A DNA stretch of 64,000 nucleotides from positions 5,446,733 through 5,510,732 of the forward strand of contig OW285188.1 of assembly GCA_935421135.1 (NCBI GenBank). The letters run 5' to 3'. A model generated the notes under the pieces. It did no database searches. It saw only the letters and a program-made list of their open reading frames with translations, and was not told where the DNA came from. The DNA is from Bugulina stolonifera (taxonomy: Eukaryota; Bryozoa; Gymnolaemata; Cheilostomatida; Bugulidae). Numbering within the stretch: position 1 is the first letter of the stretch; every line of letters starts with the position of its first letter. Positions 1 to 9,993 of this stretch are shown here, one piece after another. The translations under genes and the position numbers were made by a program.

Positions 1-209
1 ACTTTTTCTCTATAGCCTTCTCTATCAACTGTGTATCCTCCCTTGCTATATCTCTTCCCTATGACCTTCACTATCAGCTGTGTACTCCCTTCCTATAAAT
101 CTTCTCCGTAGCCTTCTCTATCCACCGTGTACTATCCCCTTTTCTTTTTTTTTTTTTTCTATCTTTTCTCTAAGCTCTCCCTTCAGCCTTCACTATTAGT
201 GACCCTGTA
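1..209. repeat. Imperfect ~60-bp tandem repeat beside the 3' end of Gypsy element 1
   Basis: Three degenerate units are visible between about 14 and 145, each built around CCTTCNCTATC, a CTGTGTA-like word and a pyrimidine-rich stretch. A T-rich run follows at about 147-160. On the element's coding (minus) strand this is purine-rich DNA just after the integrase stop codon, so it is probably 3' untranslated and polypurine-tract DNA. The 3' LTR itself is not in the window. Confidence 0.6.
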
Positions 210-3200
210 TTAATAGTCATAAATATAATATGGGTCTCTCCTCTTTTTTCTGACTCTACCCCTACTGCTCACGCACACTCCATTCTCCCTGGCATTACAC
301 TCTAACTCACTGTCATTGGTCAGACCTGTCTCTTCCCCAGCCTCCTTTTCTTTATTCACTATCGGTGTCTCATCCCTCTTCGACTCCTCTTGCGTTCTCA
401 ACCTTAGGTGAACTCTAGACCTCCGCAGAAGCCTGCCGTTTACTTCAACCCAGTAACTGTATGGCTCCTCTGCTTTGTATCTCACCACGCCAGGCCTGCT
501 AGGATCTTTGTGATCCCTCTTCACCCACACCAGGGTCCCCTCCTCTAGATCCGGCATTTTGACAGCTCTGTGGCCTCTGTCAAAATCACGTTTCTGTCGC
601 TCTTTCAGGCTTGTGTCTCTAATCTTAAATCCTTCCCTATCTGGTACCCTGTCTCCTACGGCCCTAAGCCTGGGGATCTGATTCCTCAGCTTCCTACCCA
701 TCATCAGCTCATCCGGTCTGTATAAGCTCTCCAGTGGCGTAGTCCTATAAGCTAAAAGAGCCACCAGCTTATCCTTCTCTTTCCTCCACATAGTCTTCAC
801 TGTTTCCACCGCTCTTTCTGCCATCCCATTGCTTTGATGATAGTGTGGGCTACTGGTCTCATGTGTGATTGCGTACTCTGACATCAAGTCTCTCCATTCC
901 CTTGAGATGTAACACGGACCGTTATCTGACCGCATTTTCTTCGGCGCCCCGAACCTAGCTATCAATGGCCTGAATTTCTTGACCAGGTGCTCCCCTGTCT
1001 GGCTATTCATTTCAGCTGTCTCTATCCACCGTGAGTAGTAATCGACAAAGAGGGCATACCACTTTCCCTCAAACTCAAACAAATCAGTGCCTACCTCTTC
1101 CCAAGGCCCTTCTGGCAGTACACTGTTACTGACTGGTTGATATTGCATCCTTTGGTTACAAATGCATCGATTACAGGTCTCTATCATGTCCTTCACTTCC
1201 CTATTCAGTGCAGGCCACCACACTGTGTCGGCTTCTCCTAACCGTCTTCACTATACCTTGGTGTCCACTGTGCAATTTCTTCAACATGTCTCCTCTCATA
1301 CTGAGAGGGATGTATATCCTAGAATTCATGGTCACCAACCCATCCACTAAACTCAGGTGATCTGCATTAACCCTCACTTTCCTCACCTCCGGAGACGGAT
1401 TTTGAGGCCAAGTTCCCTCAATGCCTTTCACTATATCCTGATAATCCTTATCAATCGTTCCGGATCTCCTGACTTCCTCTAAGGAGATATCTGTAATGGC
1501 ATTAATATAAGTACTCGCATGCATCTCCACCCTCTGCACCTTCACTATTTCCTTTCCTGAGGGTGGCCTTGACAGAAGATCAGCGATGAACATTCCAGTC
1601 CCCGGAGTGTGAAAGATACTATAATGGTATCGCATTAGTCGCATCTTAAATCTTTGTATCCTTAACGGCAAGTCAGACAAGTCTCTGCTACCCAACAGCG
1701 GTATCAATGGCTTGTGGTCGGTCTCTATCTCAAATGACCTTCCTACCAAGTAAAAGTCAAACTTCTCGCAAGCCCATGTGATCGCTAATGCTTCCTTCTC
1801 TATCTGTCCGTACCTCTTCTCTGTCTCTGTCAACTTCCTCGAAGCATACGCCACTGGCTGCCATGAACCGTCTGTAGCTTCCTGGAGTAGAGCCGCTCCC
1901 AACGAATGTGCACTAGCATCTGCAGTCACACGGCGGCTTTTGCTATAGTCAAACAATGCTAGTATGGGGGATTTTGCAATCGCCTCCTTGACTTTATCAA
2001 AACTTTCTTGCTGTCTATACGTCCAACACCAATCATTCTTCTTCTTCTCTAGCTCTCGCAGTGGCAGCTCTATCTCTGACAGCAGCGGACTGTACCTCCC
2101 CAAGTAGTTTACCATCGCCAAAAACCTCTTTAAACCCTTTAGATCTGTGGGGGCCGGCATCTCCCGGATAGCCCGTTCTTTCTCTGGATCCACTCTGATG
2201 CCTTCATCGCTCACTATATGTCCAAGAAACTTCACTTCTCTTACCCCAAACTCACATTTATCTTTGTTTAACGTCAATCCAGCCTTCTGCAGTTTAACCA
2301 ACACCTCACCTAATCTCTCATCGTGCTCCTTTTTTGACTTACCGACCACCAAAATGTCGTCCATCATACACACTACTCCTTGACTATCTCCCAATATCTT
2401 GCACATCTGTCTTTGAAAAAATTCCGGCGCTGCCGAGATACCAAACGGCATCTTGCAGAATTGATACCTACCAAAAGGTGTGATGAATGTAGTATACTCC
2501 CTAGACTCCTCATCCAGCCTTATCTGCCAAAATCCGGAGTTGGCGTCCATCTTGCTGAAATACCTGCTACCTTCCAATGATGCCATAGTATCTTCCAATC
2601 TCGGCAGAGGAAAGTGCTCTCTTCTCACACTCTTGTTTAGTTGTGTCAAATCTACACATAGCCTCACCTTCCCATTCGACTTTGGAGCAACTACCATGCC
2701 TGAGCACCATGTGGTTGGCTTCTCTACCTTCACTATCACTCCCATCCGCTCTATACGCTCTAACTCCACCTTCGTGGCCTCACGCAGACCAATAGGTACT
2801 CTTCGCGGTACGCTCAGACATAAAGGGACTGCACCTTCCTTCAAATTTATTTTAAACACATCTGGCAGCACCCCTAGGTCTCCAAACAGCTTCGGGTATC
2901 TGGACTGGATTTCTTCCTCAACCAATCTGACAGTTTTTACTAGGTTAAGTTTTCTCACCTCAGGTTTGCCGAGCAAATTGCTCTTCCCTCCTTTCATTAC
3001 GTAAACTGTGCTAACCACCTCTTGTCCCCAGGATGATATTAAAGACAATTTCATTTTCCCTATCACATCTAGTACGCTTCCATCAGCTCCCGTGAATATC
3101 CTGCCTGTTTTTAATACTTCTTGACCTACTTTTTCTGCTGTCTGTGTGGTAATAACAGATACGTCTGCCCCCGTGTCAACAAGGAATTTTACAATTTTCC

Positions 3201-3255
3201 TACCACATCTTAAGCTAATATCAAACTCTTTATCTTTATTTTTCCTTGTTCCTAG
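210..3255 (-). pseudogene. pol: Pol of Gypsy element 1 (PR-RT-RNaseH-IN), one frameshift
   Basis: The frame runs from the codon after the gag TGA without its own ATG. Protease has the active site VDTGADVSV near 3180. RT has its catalytic motif as CMMDDILV (Met where Tyr is usual in YxDD) near 2365. RNase H has TADASAHSLGAALL and ETDHKPL. Integrase has an H-x3-H...C-x2-C zinc site and a DDE triad (GTDLFEF, RSDNGP, NGMAERA). The reading frame shifts by +1 between about 1223 and 1250, within the integrase zinc region: the upstream frame stops at 1201, while integrase is open to the stop at 210. The lesion probably inactivates this copy unless it is a sequencing error. Expression as a Gag-Pol fusion would need readthrough of the TGA at 3258-3256. 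Confidence 0.85.
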
Positions 3256-4290
3256 TCATAATGATTCTTCCGAATCGCTGAAGTGCCTGCTGACTGCATG
3301 TATATGTGCTTCACCCCTATAACTATCCCTTCCTCGACCACTCACTGTTTTAGGACATTCCCTAATGAAGTGTGGGCCACCGCATCCAAAACAGCCGCCT
3401 GTTCCCGGGGCCATCCTTGATTTTGGGCAATCCTTCATCATGTGATCACCACTGCACACAAAGCAACCTCTGCCTCTACCCTTGCCTGGTCCGCTTCTAC
3501 CTCTAAAACCTCTTTGGCCTCTGTAATTACCGCCGCCTCTACTATTGTAAGTGTAGTTCTGTCTAAAGTTTCCCACTCTGTCAATTGAACCTGGTTCCTC
3601 CCTTTCTTCCTGTACTGCTGGCTGGCCTTCGACTCTATCTATTTCCGGTTTCCTTGTAGACCCCTCATCCCTATATTTTGAAATAATGCGGGAGGCTGTC
3701 TTTGCTGACTCATGCCTCAGGCATACTGATTTTACTTTGTTTGAGTCTAAGTCTTTCTTCCCTAGTAACTCACACCTAATTTTGTCATTGGTCATCCCTT
3801 TTATTATTGTCTGGACTATCATAGCATCTGTGAGAGAACCCCAACGACATGTTTTCGCTGACCTCTCCACTCTTTCTATAAACTTATCCACCCTTTCTTC
3901 TGCACTCTGCACTATGCTCAAATATCTGTGTCTTGTTGCCACAATGTTTTCTTTCTCTTCAAAGTGAGCTGTGAAACCATCTTTTAGGTCCTCATACTGC
4001 ATCGTTTCTATATCCGTGTTCCATGATTCAAAGATGTCCATCCCTGTTTCCCCCATGCTATCTAGCAGCAGTGCAGCCTTCCTGTGCTCTATTTCAAACT
4101 TTGCCTCTGCCTCTTTAGCCCCTTTGTCTTTTGTCTTTGGGCCCGTACTCTCTTTATGCCTCAGACCCGCTCCAATCACCGCTATCTCAAATCTTCTGAT
4201 AAACTTATTCCACCCCTCTAATTCTGCTCCATGTTCTATAACTAACTGGGGTGTACTAACACCTTTGCCGAATTTTAAATTGTTATCCAT
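3256..4290 (-). CDS. gag: Gag polyprotein of Gypsy element 1
   Basis: A 344-aa ORF starting with ATG at 4290. The N-terminal two thirds is a helical Gypsy-type capsid region. The C-terminal third is Arg/Gly-rich, with two zinc knuckles near residues 280-320 (CFVCSGDHMMKDC and CFGCGGPHFIREC). Both have spacing C-x2-C-x3-H-x4-C, one residue shorter than the usual C-x2-C-x4-H-x4-C. The ORF ends in TGA (3258-3256) followed by CTA-G, and pol continues in the same frame. Gag packages element RNA in cytoplasmic particles. The frame is undamaged. Confidence 0.88.
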   Translation of the reverse strand: MDNNLKFGKGVSTPQLVIEHGAELEGWNKFIRRFEIAVIGAGLRHKESTGPKTKDKGAKEAEAKFEIEHRKAALLLDSMGETGMDIFESWNTDIETMQYEDLKDGFTAHFEEKENIVATRHRYLSIVQSAEERVDKFIERVERSAKTCRWGSLTDAMIVQTIIKGMTNDKIRCELLGKKDLDSNKVKSVCLRHESAKTASRIISKYRDEGSTRKPEIDRVEGQPAVQEEREEPGSIDRVGNFRQNYTYNSRGGGNYRGQRGFRGRSGPGKGRGRGCFVCSGDHMMKDCPKSRMAPGTGGCFGCGGPHFIRECPKTVSGRGRDSYRGEAHIHAVSRHFSDSEESL

Positions 4291-4472
4291 CCTCGTGACT
4301 ACTTAGCTCTATTTCCTTTTAATCACTTTCACTTCTCTATCACTCTGACTCGCCACTAAACTAGGACTACTACTAGGCCTATTATTCAACTCTCCAAACG
4401 CAACTTACGAATCACTTTACTTTTCAAAGCACTCTATTACCTATTAACCGACGTAACGTTATCCTCTGGTTT

Positions 4473-4485
4473 ACTTCTGACACCA
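4473..4485 (-). other. Primer binding site, tRNA-Leu type
   Basis: Read on the minus strand the site is TGGTGTCAGAAGT. This is complementary to a tRNA 3' end of the form ...CTGACACCA, as in animal tRNA-Leu, and lies immediately inside the LTR where reverse transcription is primed. Confidence 0.65.
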
Positions 4486-4626
4486 TGTAGTGTATTGGTA
4501 AGACTGTATTGCACTTACTTTATTAGTTCTCCCTGCACCTCCTTCCAGTCTTATCGTCTCAGTCCAAGCGCCTTCCTTTCGTACCTCTTGCGCAGACCGG
4601 ATCTAGTCTGAGTCCGTGACGCTACA
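4486..4626 (-). repeat. Putative 5' LTR of Gypsy element 1
   Basis: The segment begins TGTAG and ends CTACA on the plus strand, so it has TG...CA termini with short inverted ends, and directly abuts the primer binding site. At about 141 bp it is short. Its partner LTR is outside the window, so the outer boundary cannot be confirmed; an end at 4686 would give about 201 bp. Confidence 0.55.
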
Positions 4627-4803
4627 TCACATAGAGAAGTGTAGAGAAGTTGCATTAAAATGTGTCATATTTTCGTTTACGCTACACATACCTTGGTAGA
4701 GTACAGAACAGCTATCAGTGCTATTGTCATTATCCTGGTCTTTGGTAGAGAAAGGTAGTTCTCTTGGTAAATCATCAGCAACAGTTCCGCTGTATCCAGA
4801 AGC

Positions 4804-6069
4804 CTAAAATGCATACAACTGATACCCATAAATTAGTGTGTAAAATATAGTTATTTTCCCAAATGGACTTTGATGGCCATAGCTTTGGAAATGTTTGAGA
4901 TAGATATAAACATCAGGTATGAAACACAACATAGACGACGTGTTGGGAAGAGCTTAGTGATGGTTAGTGACCACTGTCTTATGCAGGACACTAACCCAGC
5001 TTGTATATTATTTATGTTACGTCTTCCGAAATGGAGATAATGTTAGTGTCTACCTTTACTTCTTTACTGTACTCTTTGTGTATTTTCTTAGCTACACTGA
5101 TTACCTTACCTGCCATTAGTCTTGGTGTGTTTTTTTTATTGAATCTATACCTTTTCATTTTCCTTTGGCCTTTCAACTGAATTTCTGGGTGGGGTTGGTA
5201 AGATATCCACCTTCTAAGTAATTAGTGCGAAAATATTTACGGCTAAAGTGTCAGCACCCACAATTCACAGTCTATATAATATTTACCTGTTAGACTGTGT
5301 ACCCTTAAGTTTATCCTCAGTCTATAATGTCATGTACTACAAGTACAATTTAAACGCCTGAAGGCTTGAATAATAATGTGGTGAGAAAGTGTAAATAGCC
5401 GACTAATCTTGCTTGAGTTGACTTTTGTGGGTGGAAAAGTACTTATTATGTAACAAGTGTACAGATAGATGAACATGTATGGAGCCACCAATTGATTGTG
5501 TGCCAAGTGTACATCTACAATTGTATGTACATATGCCTGGGTTCGATTCCCAGCAGTGACAAGCTTTTCAGACTGACTACTCAATCCCTGCGGATCAGGA
5601 CTTTAAATAATGGAGGTCCCCTGTGTGTATTTCATCTGCATGCAGGATAAAGATCCACCTCTGCCCTCTTCGAAACAAGAGCAGCCACATTATGGCGGGG
5701 CAGGTGAAACTGGCAGCACCAGCACTGTCTGTTCCAGCCTTGTAGCACAATGCTTCATGCTGGGTTCTTAACAGGCAGTGACTGAAGAGTGGTGGTGAGA
5801 ACTTGGTACGCTCATACACCACTATAAAAAAATCACACCTGAGCTGTGGTACATAAAAAATACCACCGACATGCTCGATAACGAGAGTCTGCTATATTAT
5901 TATTATTATTAATATAATTAGATACATGTACATGTAGATGCACATGTAGATGTACATGTACATGTAGATGTACATGTAGATGTACATGTGGATGTGCATG
6001 GGTAAATCTATAGTAAGGTAGGCAGACCAACCGATTACTGCTGTTGTTATAATGAAGCATTACACTCAC
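4804..6069. other. Intron of FReD-A with a simple repeat and a B-box-like word
   Basis: No exon is visible between the FReD part 2 and part 3 exons. A degenerate tandem array of ATGTACATGTAG-like words covers about 5925-6000. A tRNA T-arm-like stretch, CCTGGGTTCGATTCCCAG, lies at 5537-5554 without a convincing A box, so it may be a SINE remnant. The short open frames here (for example 5595-5822) have no recognisable domain. Confidence 0.5.
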
Positions 6070-6589
6070 ATGAATAGTGTACTTTGTAGAGCTGTCTCCA
6101 AGAACAAAAGTTGAATAATTGGCTAGCTTTGTCCCCCATTTATGAGACTCTAGAACGATACTTAACTCTGTGTTAAGTTTAGTCAAGTAATGGATGTTCT
6201 CTAGTCCTAAAACAGTTGATAGTTGATAACACACACTGTGGATTCCAAAATACATGTATATGTAGTGAACAACAAAAAAACAATAACCACCATAAAAACA
6301 TCCCACCTATCCAGTATTCTCCGGCCACTTCACCAAACCCATTAACATAATCATTCCAACCTCTGTAGAAGTCAACAGAACCATCCAACCTTCTCTGTAT
6401 CACAGTCCATCCATGTTCATTATCAAACTCACAGAAAGCATCAAATTCACCATCAACAGTAGATGGGTTTCAGTGTGAATATTCCAGAACAACGTTCACC
6501 AGAGTCAAATGCTTCCTGGCAATCTGAAAGACAATCACAACAATATTTCAATTGTTCAAGAGAACTGGAAGTGCTGAACAACACTATTG

Positions 6590-6690
6590 GTCAGAGCGGC
6601 GAGACCCAAGTTGCAGTTATGACTTGACTTGCCAAGTCGTAAAGTCAAGTCATGTCAAGTCATAAATTAACTTGACACTGCTGGCCTTAT
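6590..6690. repeat. AAGTC-rich repeat, hAT-MITE-like remnant
   Basis: The block begins CAGAGCGGCGAGACCC and continues with several AAGTC/GACTT words. The same vocabulary recurs at 63810-63960. Non-autonomous hAT elements of invertebrates often start CAGNGGTGGG and carry such arrays. It lies in the FReD-A intron between the exons at 6523 and 6937. Confidence 0.35.
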
Positions 6691-6991
6691 TTGTCGATCA
6701 ATGTAAGTCACACATTAGAATGGCTTGTAGTTTTGACTTAGTGTTCAGGTAATTCAGGACTGTTCAGTAGCTGGACCTTAGCTTGGTTTCTCCTATTAGC
6801 CTACTAAACACCACTCTCTCCATCATAGGAGCTTTGAACTATACAGGAGAGTAGGAACCTAGGCTTGCAGTAGATTTAATTGCAGATAAATATAGGTGTG
6901 CTGATATATTATGTATGCAAACAGTAGTATACCTACCAATGTTGGTCTTGTGGTTTCCATCTCTTGAGGTCACAGCGCCGTCTGTACTTTT

Positions 6992-7543
6992 CTGGCAAGA
7001 AATGTGGGGTTATTACTTCCATATAGTCATTATATCAAGTTAGGCTATATTAGGGCGAGCAAGGTTTTTACACGACATGTTGGTGGTTCTTGTTATACAT
7101 GAAAATGTTTTTCACTCTATTCTGAACATGGTATTCAACCACAAGGCTGAGTACGAAGTACAACATTGCCCTTCCTTAGTTACATCTCTCATGTAAACGG
7201 GTTTTGTTTGTAACCAAGTAACATTTCCTAAGCACACAACTTCAAAACTACTGTAATAATATACTGTATGTTCCTGTTCAGCATACATCTGCTGTAAAGT
7301 AACCTAACAGCATTGCTTTCTCTCCACTAATTGTGCTCTAGCAACTGTACTAAATCAACAAACTGTCCTCCATCTTTCCTGGTGTCTTGTTATAAAACAG
7401 AGGTAGTCAACAAAGTGGCTGAAATCTTAGGTCCCAAAAACGCAGAATCGCAGAGCTTCAAAGTGGCACTCAACTGAATAAACTCATAATAGGTCACACT
7501 AGACAATGTTAATTTTTAATGACTATGTATGCAGCATGCAGCA
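6992..7543. other. FReD-A intron 2, left remainder
   Basis: AT-rich intron DNA between the linker exon and LTR element 2. I see no coding or RNA feature in it. Confidence 0.5.
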
Positions 7544-7547
7544 ATAT

Positions 7548-8210
7548 TGTAATGGTTTCTGTGATTTGGTGCGGTCGTCCTTGGACGACTATCGACCCAG
7601 AAATGAAGTGCCTATGAGTGGTAATAGGACTTCGCATTACATGAAAGATCGAGCGGTCTCAGTAGCCCAAATACTACCAAAGACGACCCATCTGATCTCA
7701 AGTCCGACCTTCAGACTATACAGTGAAAGAGAGTAGTTCGACCTAGTAGGCGGTTCGCTAAGCGAATGACCTAGTAAAAGGAAGAGAAAGTCCCTGTATC
7801 AAGTATAGATGTGTCTTTATTGAAAGCCAAGTGTAGACTGAGACAATGAACAGTAAAACAGTGCCCTTTATATAGTATAAGGACTTCCAGCCGACGTGAC
7901 GTCGGGAAAAGACGACGTGTGGTCGTCCGGAAGTTGCGCAACAAGATGGCCGCCGGAAGCCCGACGGCCGACCCAAAATAGGTCGGGTTCTACAAAAGTT
8001 GCTTATAATGGTTCAATTCATGTACAAAATGAATATCAATGGATTCTGAGAGGTCGGGCCTCTGTACATGGGTATAAAAGGCATTAAAAGACTTAGATAT
8101 AATCATATAATCATATATAACAATATAAGAGTAAAGTACAAGCAGATATATACATGTATGCACGCAATAATGAGTGTCAGATGTAAGATACGACTGGGTG
8201 TACCATCACA
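7548..8210 (-). repeat. 3' LTR of element 2
   Basis: 663 bp with TGTAATGG...CATCACA ends. On the minus strand it contains a TATATAAAGG promoter-like box (about 7863-7873) and a CAATAAAGACAC poly(A) signal (about 7809-7821). A purine-rich tract containing GAGGGGGCTA directly precedes it on the element strand (8211-8224). Confidence 0.9.
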
Positions 8211-8223
8211 TAGCCCCCTCACA

Positions 8224-9993
8224 CTAGGTCACGGGTGTCTCTAGTGTCAAGTTAAGAAGGGTACGGTACAGTGTAGATTCTCTGGATACTATATCCAAGT
8301 CTGCTTGCACGAGCTGGAGTTGTTGGGGGTGGTTTAGATGCTGGTTGGCTAGTTCGCGAAGAGCTATTTCTCGAGCATAGAGAGGTCCCAGGTGTTGGCG
8401 TAGAGTGTCCCCCACCTGTTGACGGCTGGCAAGGTAGTGAATCCGTGGCTTGAGTTCAGCAAGCTGTTGCATGAACGACGGATCCGGAGATGCAGGACGT
8501 GTGGCATTCGATTGAGTTAATACAGGAGATGCAGGAGGTGGGAACTGGACGGCAGGAGAGTCTAGAGTGGCTCGGAGTAGGTCCCTGACAGGTGTATAAG
8601 GAGAGCGGTGCGGTGAGACCTTGGGTGGAGAGCCTTCATAGAGAGGGCCTGACTGAGCAGCAGGCATACTCTTCCTTGGAGCAGGCCTTGTCTTCCAAGA
8701 GGGTAGACGTCCGCGTCGGCCAGGGGGGCCGACACTTACAGCGGAGGTACTAGCAGGAGGTCGCCAGGGAGAAGGTCCAGCAGGAGTGGTAGGCGACGAG
8801 GAAGAGGAGGAGGTAGCATCAGAAGGTGCGGAGTCGGGTGTCTGTTCTGGAGATGGGCTGTGCCGTCTTTTGGGAGGTCGCTTCCTTGTGGAGGAGGTGC
8901 TAGGCAAATAGACCGGTTTATTTGTCCCCGACTGTCCGTCCATGGTAGGACGACATGGTAGAAATGGTGGGGGATCCTTTATGCCCCACCATTCCATGAG
9001 GGCCCCATAGCTGGGCCTGTCTGTGAGGAAGAGACGTTTCCCACGGATACTGGATCTCCGACTGAAGTGATGGCCTAGAGCATCACGGCTAACTGAGCTG
9101 CGCCCGCAGCGACAGTAGAAGCGGGCAAAGTGTTGCCAAATATGTATGTTCAGTCTCTTGAGGGTGCCGGAGAAGCCACACTTTGCACATTTGAGGTTAG
9201 GTTGACTCCTTCTAGCCAAGTCGTCTCGGGCTTGTTGAGTGAAGGTACTAATCCATGGCTTAGTGGCTCCGGAATGCTGGGACGACTCTATGGGCAGCTT
9301 GTCAGTGAGTTTGTGCAGCTTAATTGTAGCTAACTTCAGGGTGGAGGTAACAGGAGGTGGAGTAGGTGGAGGCGTGCCGTCTGGCGTGAGCGTCTTCCGT
9401 AGAGGAGATGCATCTTCAGCTGTGGAGACAGGCTGATTGGAGTGATCCGTACTGGAAGGGGTAGCCGTCTCGTCCATACAAGAATGAGAAAGGATACGAG
9501 TGCTGTTATTAGCTTCACCAGTGACACGAAGAGTGCAGAAGTTGCCACATGTAGGGATACATGCACTTCGGTGAAGTGCTGGACGAGAAAGGACTACTCG
9601 TCTGTGAGCTGTCGTATTTATACTAGCCGAGGGATGAGCATTTGGCTCAATTGTAGGCAATGCCTCAGGCACATTTTCTTTGTTCGACTCGTCAAATAAG
9701 CGCGGGAACACGGCAATAGTTGCCTTCGATTGCTTCTCATCCGCTTCATGGGATTTCGAGAGTTTGGCAATCTGTATCTTCGGCTGAACTTGTTCGGCAA
9801 TACTGAATTCCGTAAGAGTACTTTTCGCTCTTTGTATTTGAACTGCTGGCAGTATAGACTGTATCTCCGTCGTAGGGATTATGTCATGGAGGTCGGCTAC
9901 ACGATACTTCGCGTCCTCTGGATCATGTCGGGCTATTGAAACTTGAACATTCTTTGAGAGGTTCAGAGGTAGCTCTTCTGTCTGGTCCAGCAC
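8224..9993 (-). CDS. Element 2 ORF with Cys/His motif; unrecognised protein
   Basis: A 589-codon open frame that probably continues upstream, since its first codon is GTG and homologous sequence precedes it. The order is an N-terminal region shared with element 4, a Pro-rich stretch, and a Cys/His block at about 9195-9005. That block has C-x2-C-x11-H-I-x-Q-H-F-x4-C-x-C, then a His pair and KRLFLTDRPSYG. A basic, Ser/Pro-rich segment and a helical tail follow. The last residues, LYRTLLNLTLETPVT, nearly equal the C-terminus of the element 3 integrase (LYRTLLNLTLEPPMT), so the ORF was joined in frame to the end of pol. Function is unknown. The Cys/His block may bind zinc and nucleic acid, and resembles a domain in the cargo elements. 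Confidence 0.65.
   Translation of the reverse strand: MLDQTEELPLNLSKNVQVSIARHDPEDAKYRVADLHDIIPTTEIQSILPAVQIQRAKSTLTEFSIAEQVQPKIQIAKLSKSHEADEKQSKATIAVFPRLFDESNKENVPEALPTIEPNAHPSASINTTAHRRVVLSRPALHRSACIPTCGNFCTLRVTGEANNSTRILSHSCMDETATPSSTDHSNQPVSTAEDASPLRKTLTPDGTPPPTPPPVTSTLKLATIKLHKLTDKLPIESSQHSGATKPWISTFTQQARDDLARRSQPNLKCAKCGFSGTLKRLNIHIWQHFARFYCRCGRSSVSRDALGHHFSRRSSIRGKRLFLTDRPSYGALMEWWGIKDPPPFLPCRPTMDGQSGTNKPVYLPSTSSTRKRPPKRRHSPSPEQTPDSAPSDATSSSSSSPTTPAGPSPWRPPASTSAVSVGPPGRRGRLPSWKTRPAPRKSMPAAQSGPLYEGSPPKVSPHRSPYTPVRDLLRATLDSPAVQFPPPASPVLTQSNATRPASPDPSFMQQLAELKPRIHYLASRQQVGDTLRQHLGPLYAREIALRELANQHLNHPQQLQLVQADLDIVSRESTLYRTLLNLTLETPVT

Larger units (their letters stand above)
1..4626 (-). 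mobile_element. Ty3/Gypsy LTR retrotransposon (element 1), cut by the window edge
   Basis: In minus-strand order the element shows a 5' LTR (4626-4486), a tRNA-Leu-type primer binding site (4485-4473), gag (4290-3256) and protease, reverse transcriptase, RNase H and integrase (3255-210). The 3' LTR lies to the left of the window. Pol order PR-RT-RH-IN is that of Ty3/Gypsy. The element sits in an intron of the decaying FReD-A gene, about 65 bp downstream of the exon ending at 4692, in the same orientation as that gene. The right boundary is inferred from the TGTAG...CTACA ends; a second CTACA at 4682-4686 is an alternative boundary. Confidence 0.85.

Noticed and set aside
5537..5554. tRNA gene
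   Set aside because: Only a T-arm-like B box is visible; no acceptor stem, D arm or anticodon arm could be built.
5595..5822. Minus-strand 75-codon open frame in the FReD-A intron
   Set aside because: No family is recognisable, it lies in an intron between good exons and shows no splice-site support.
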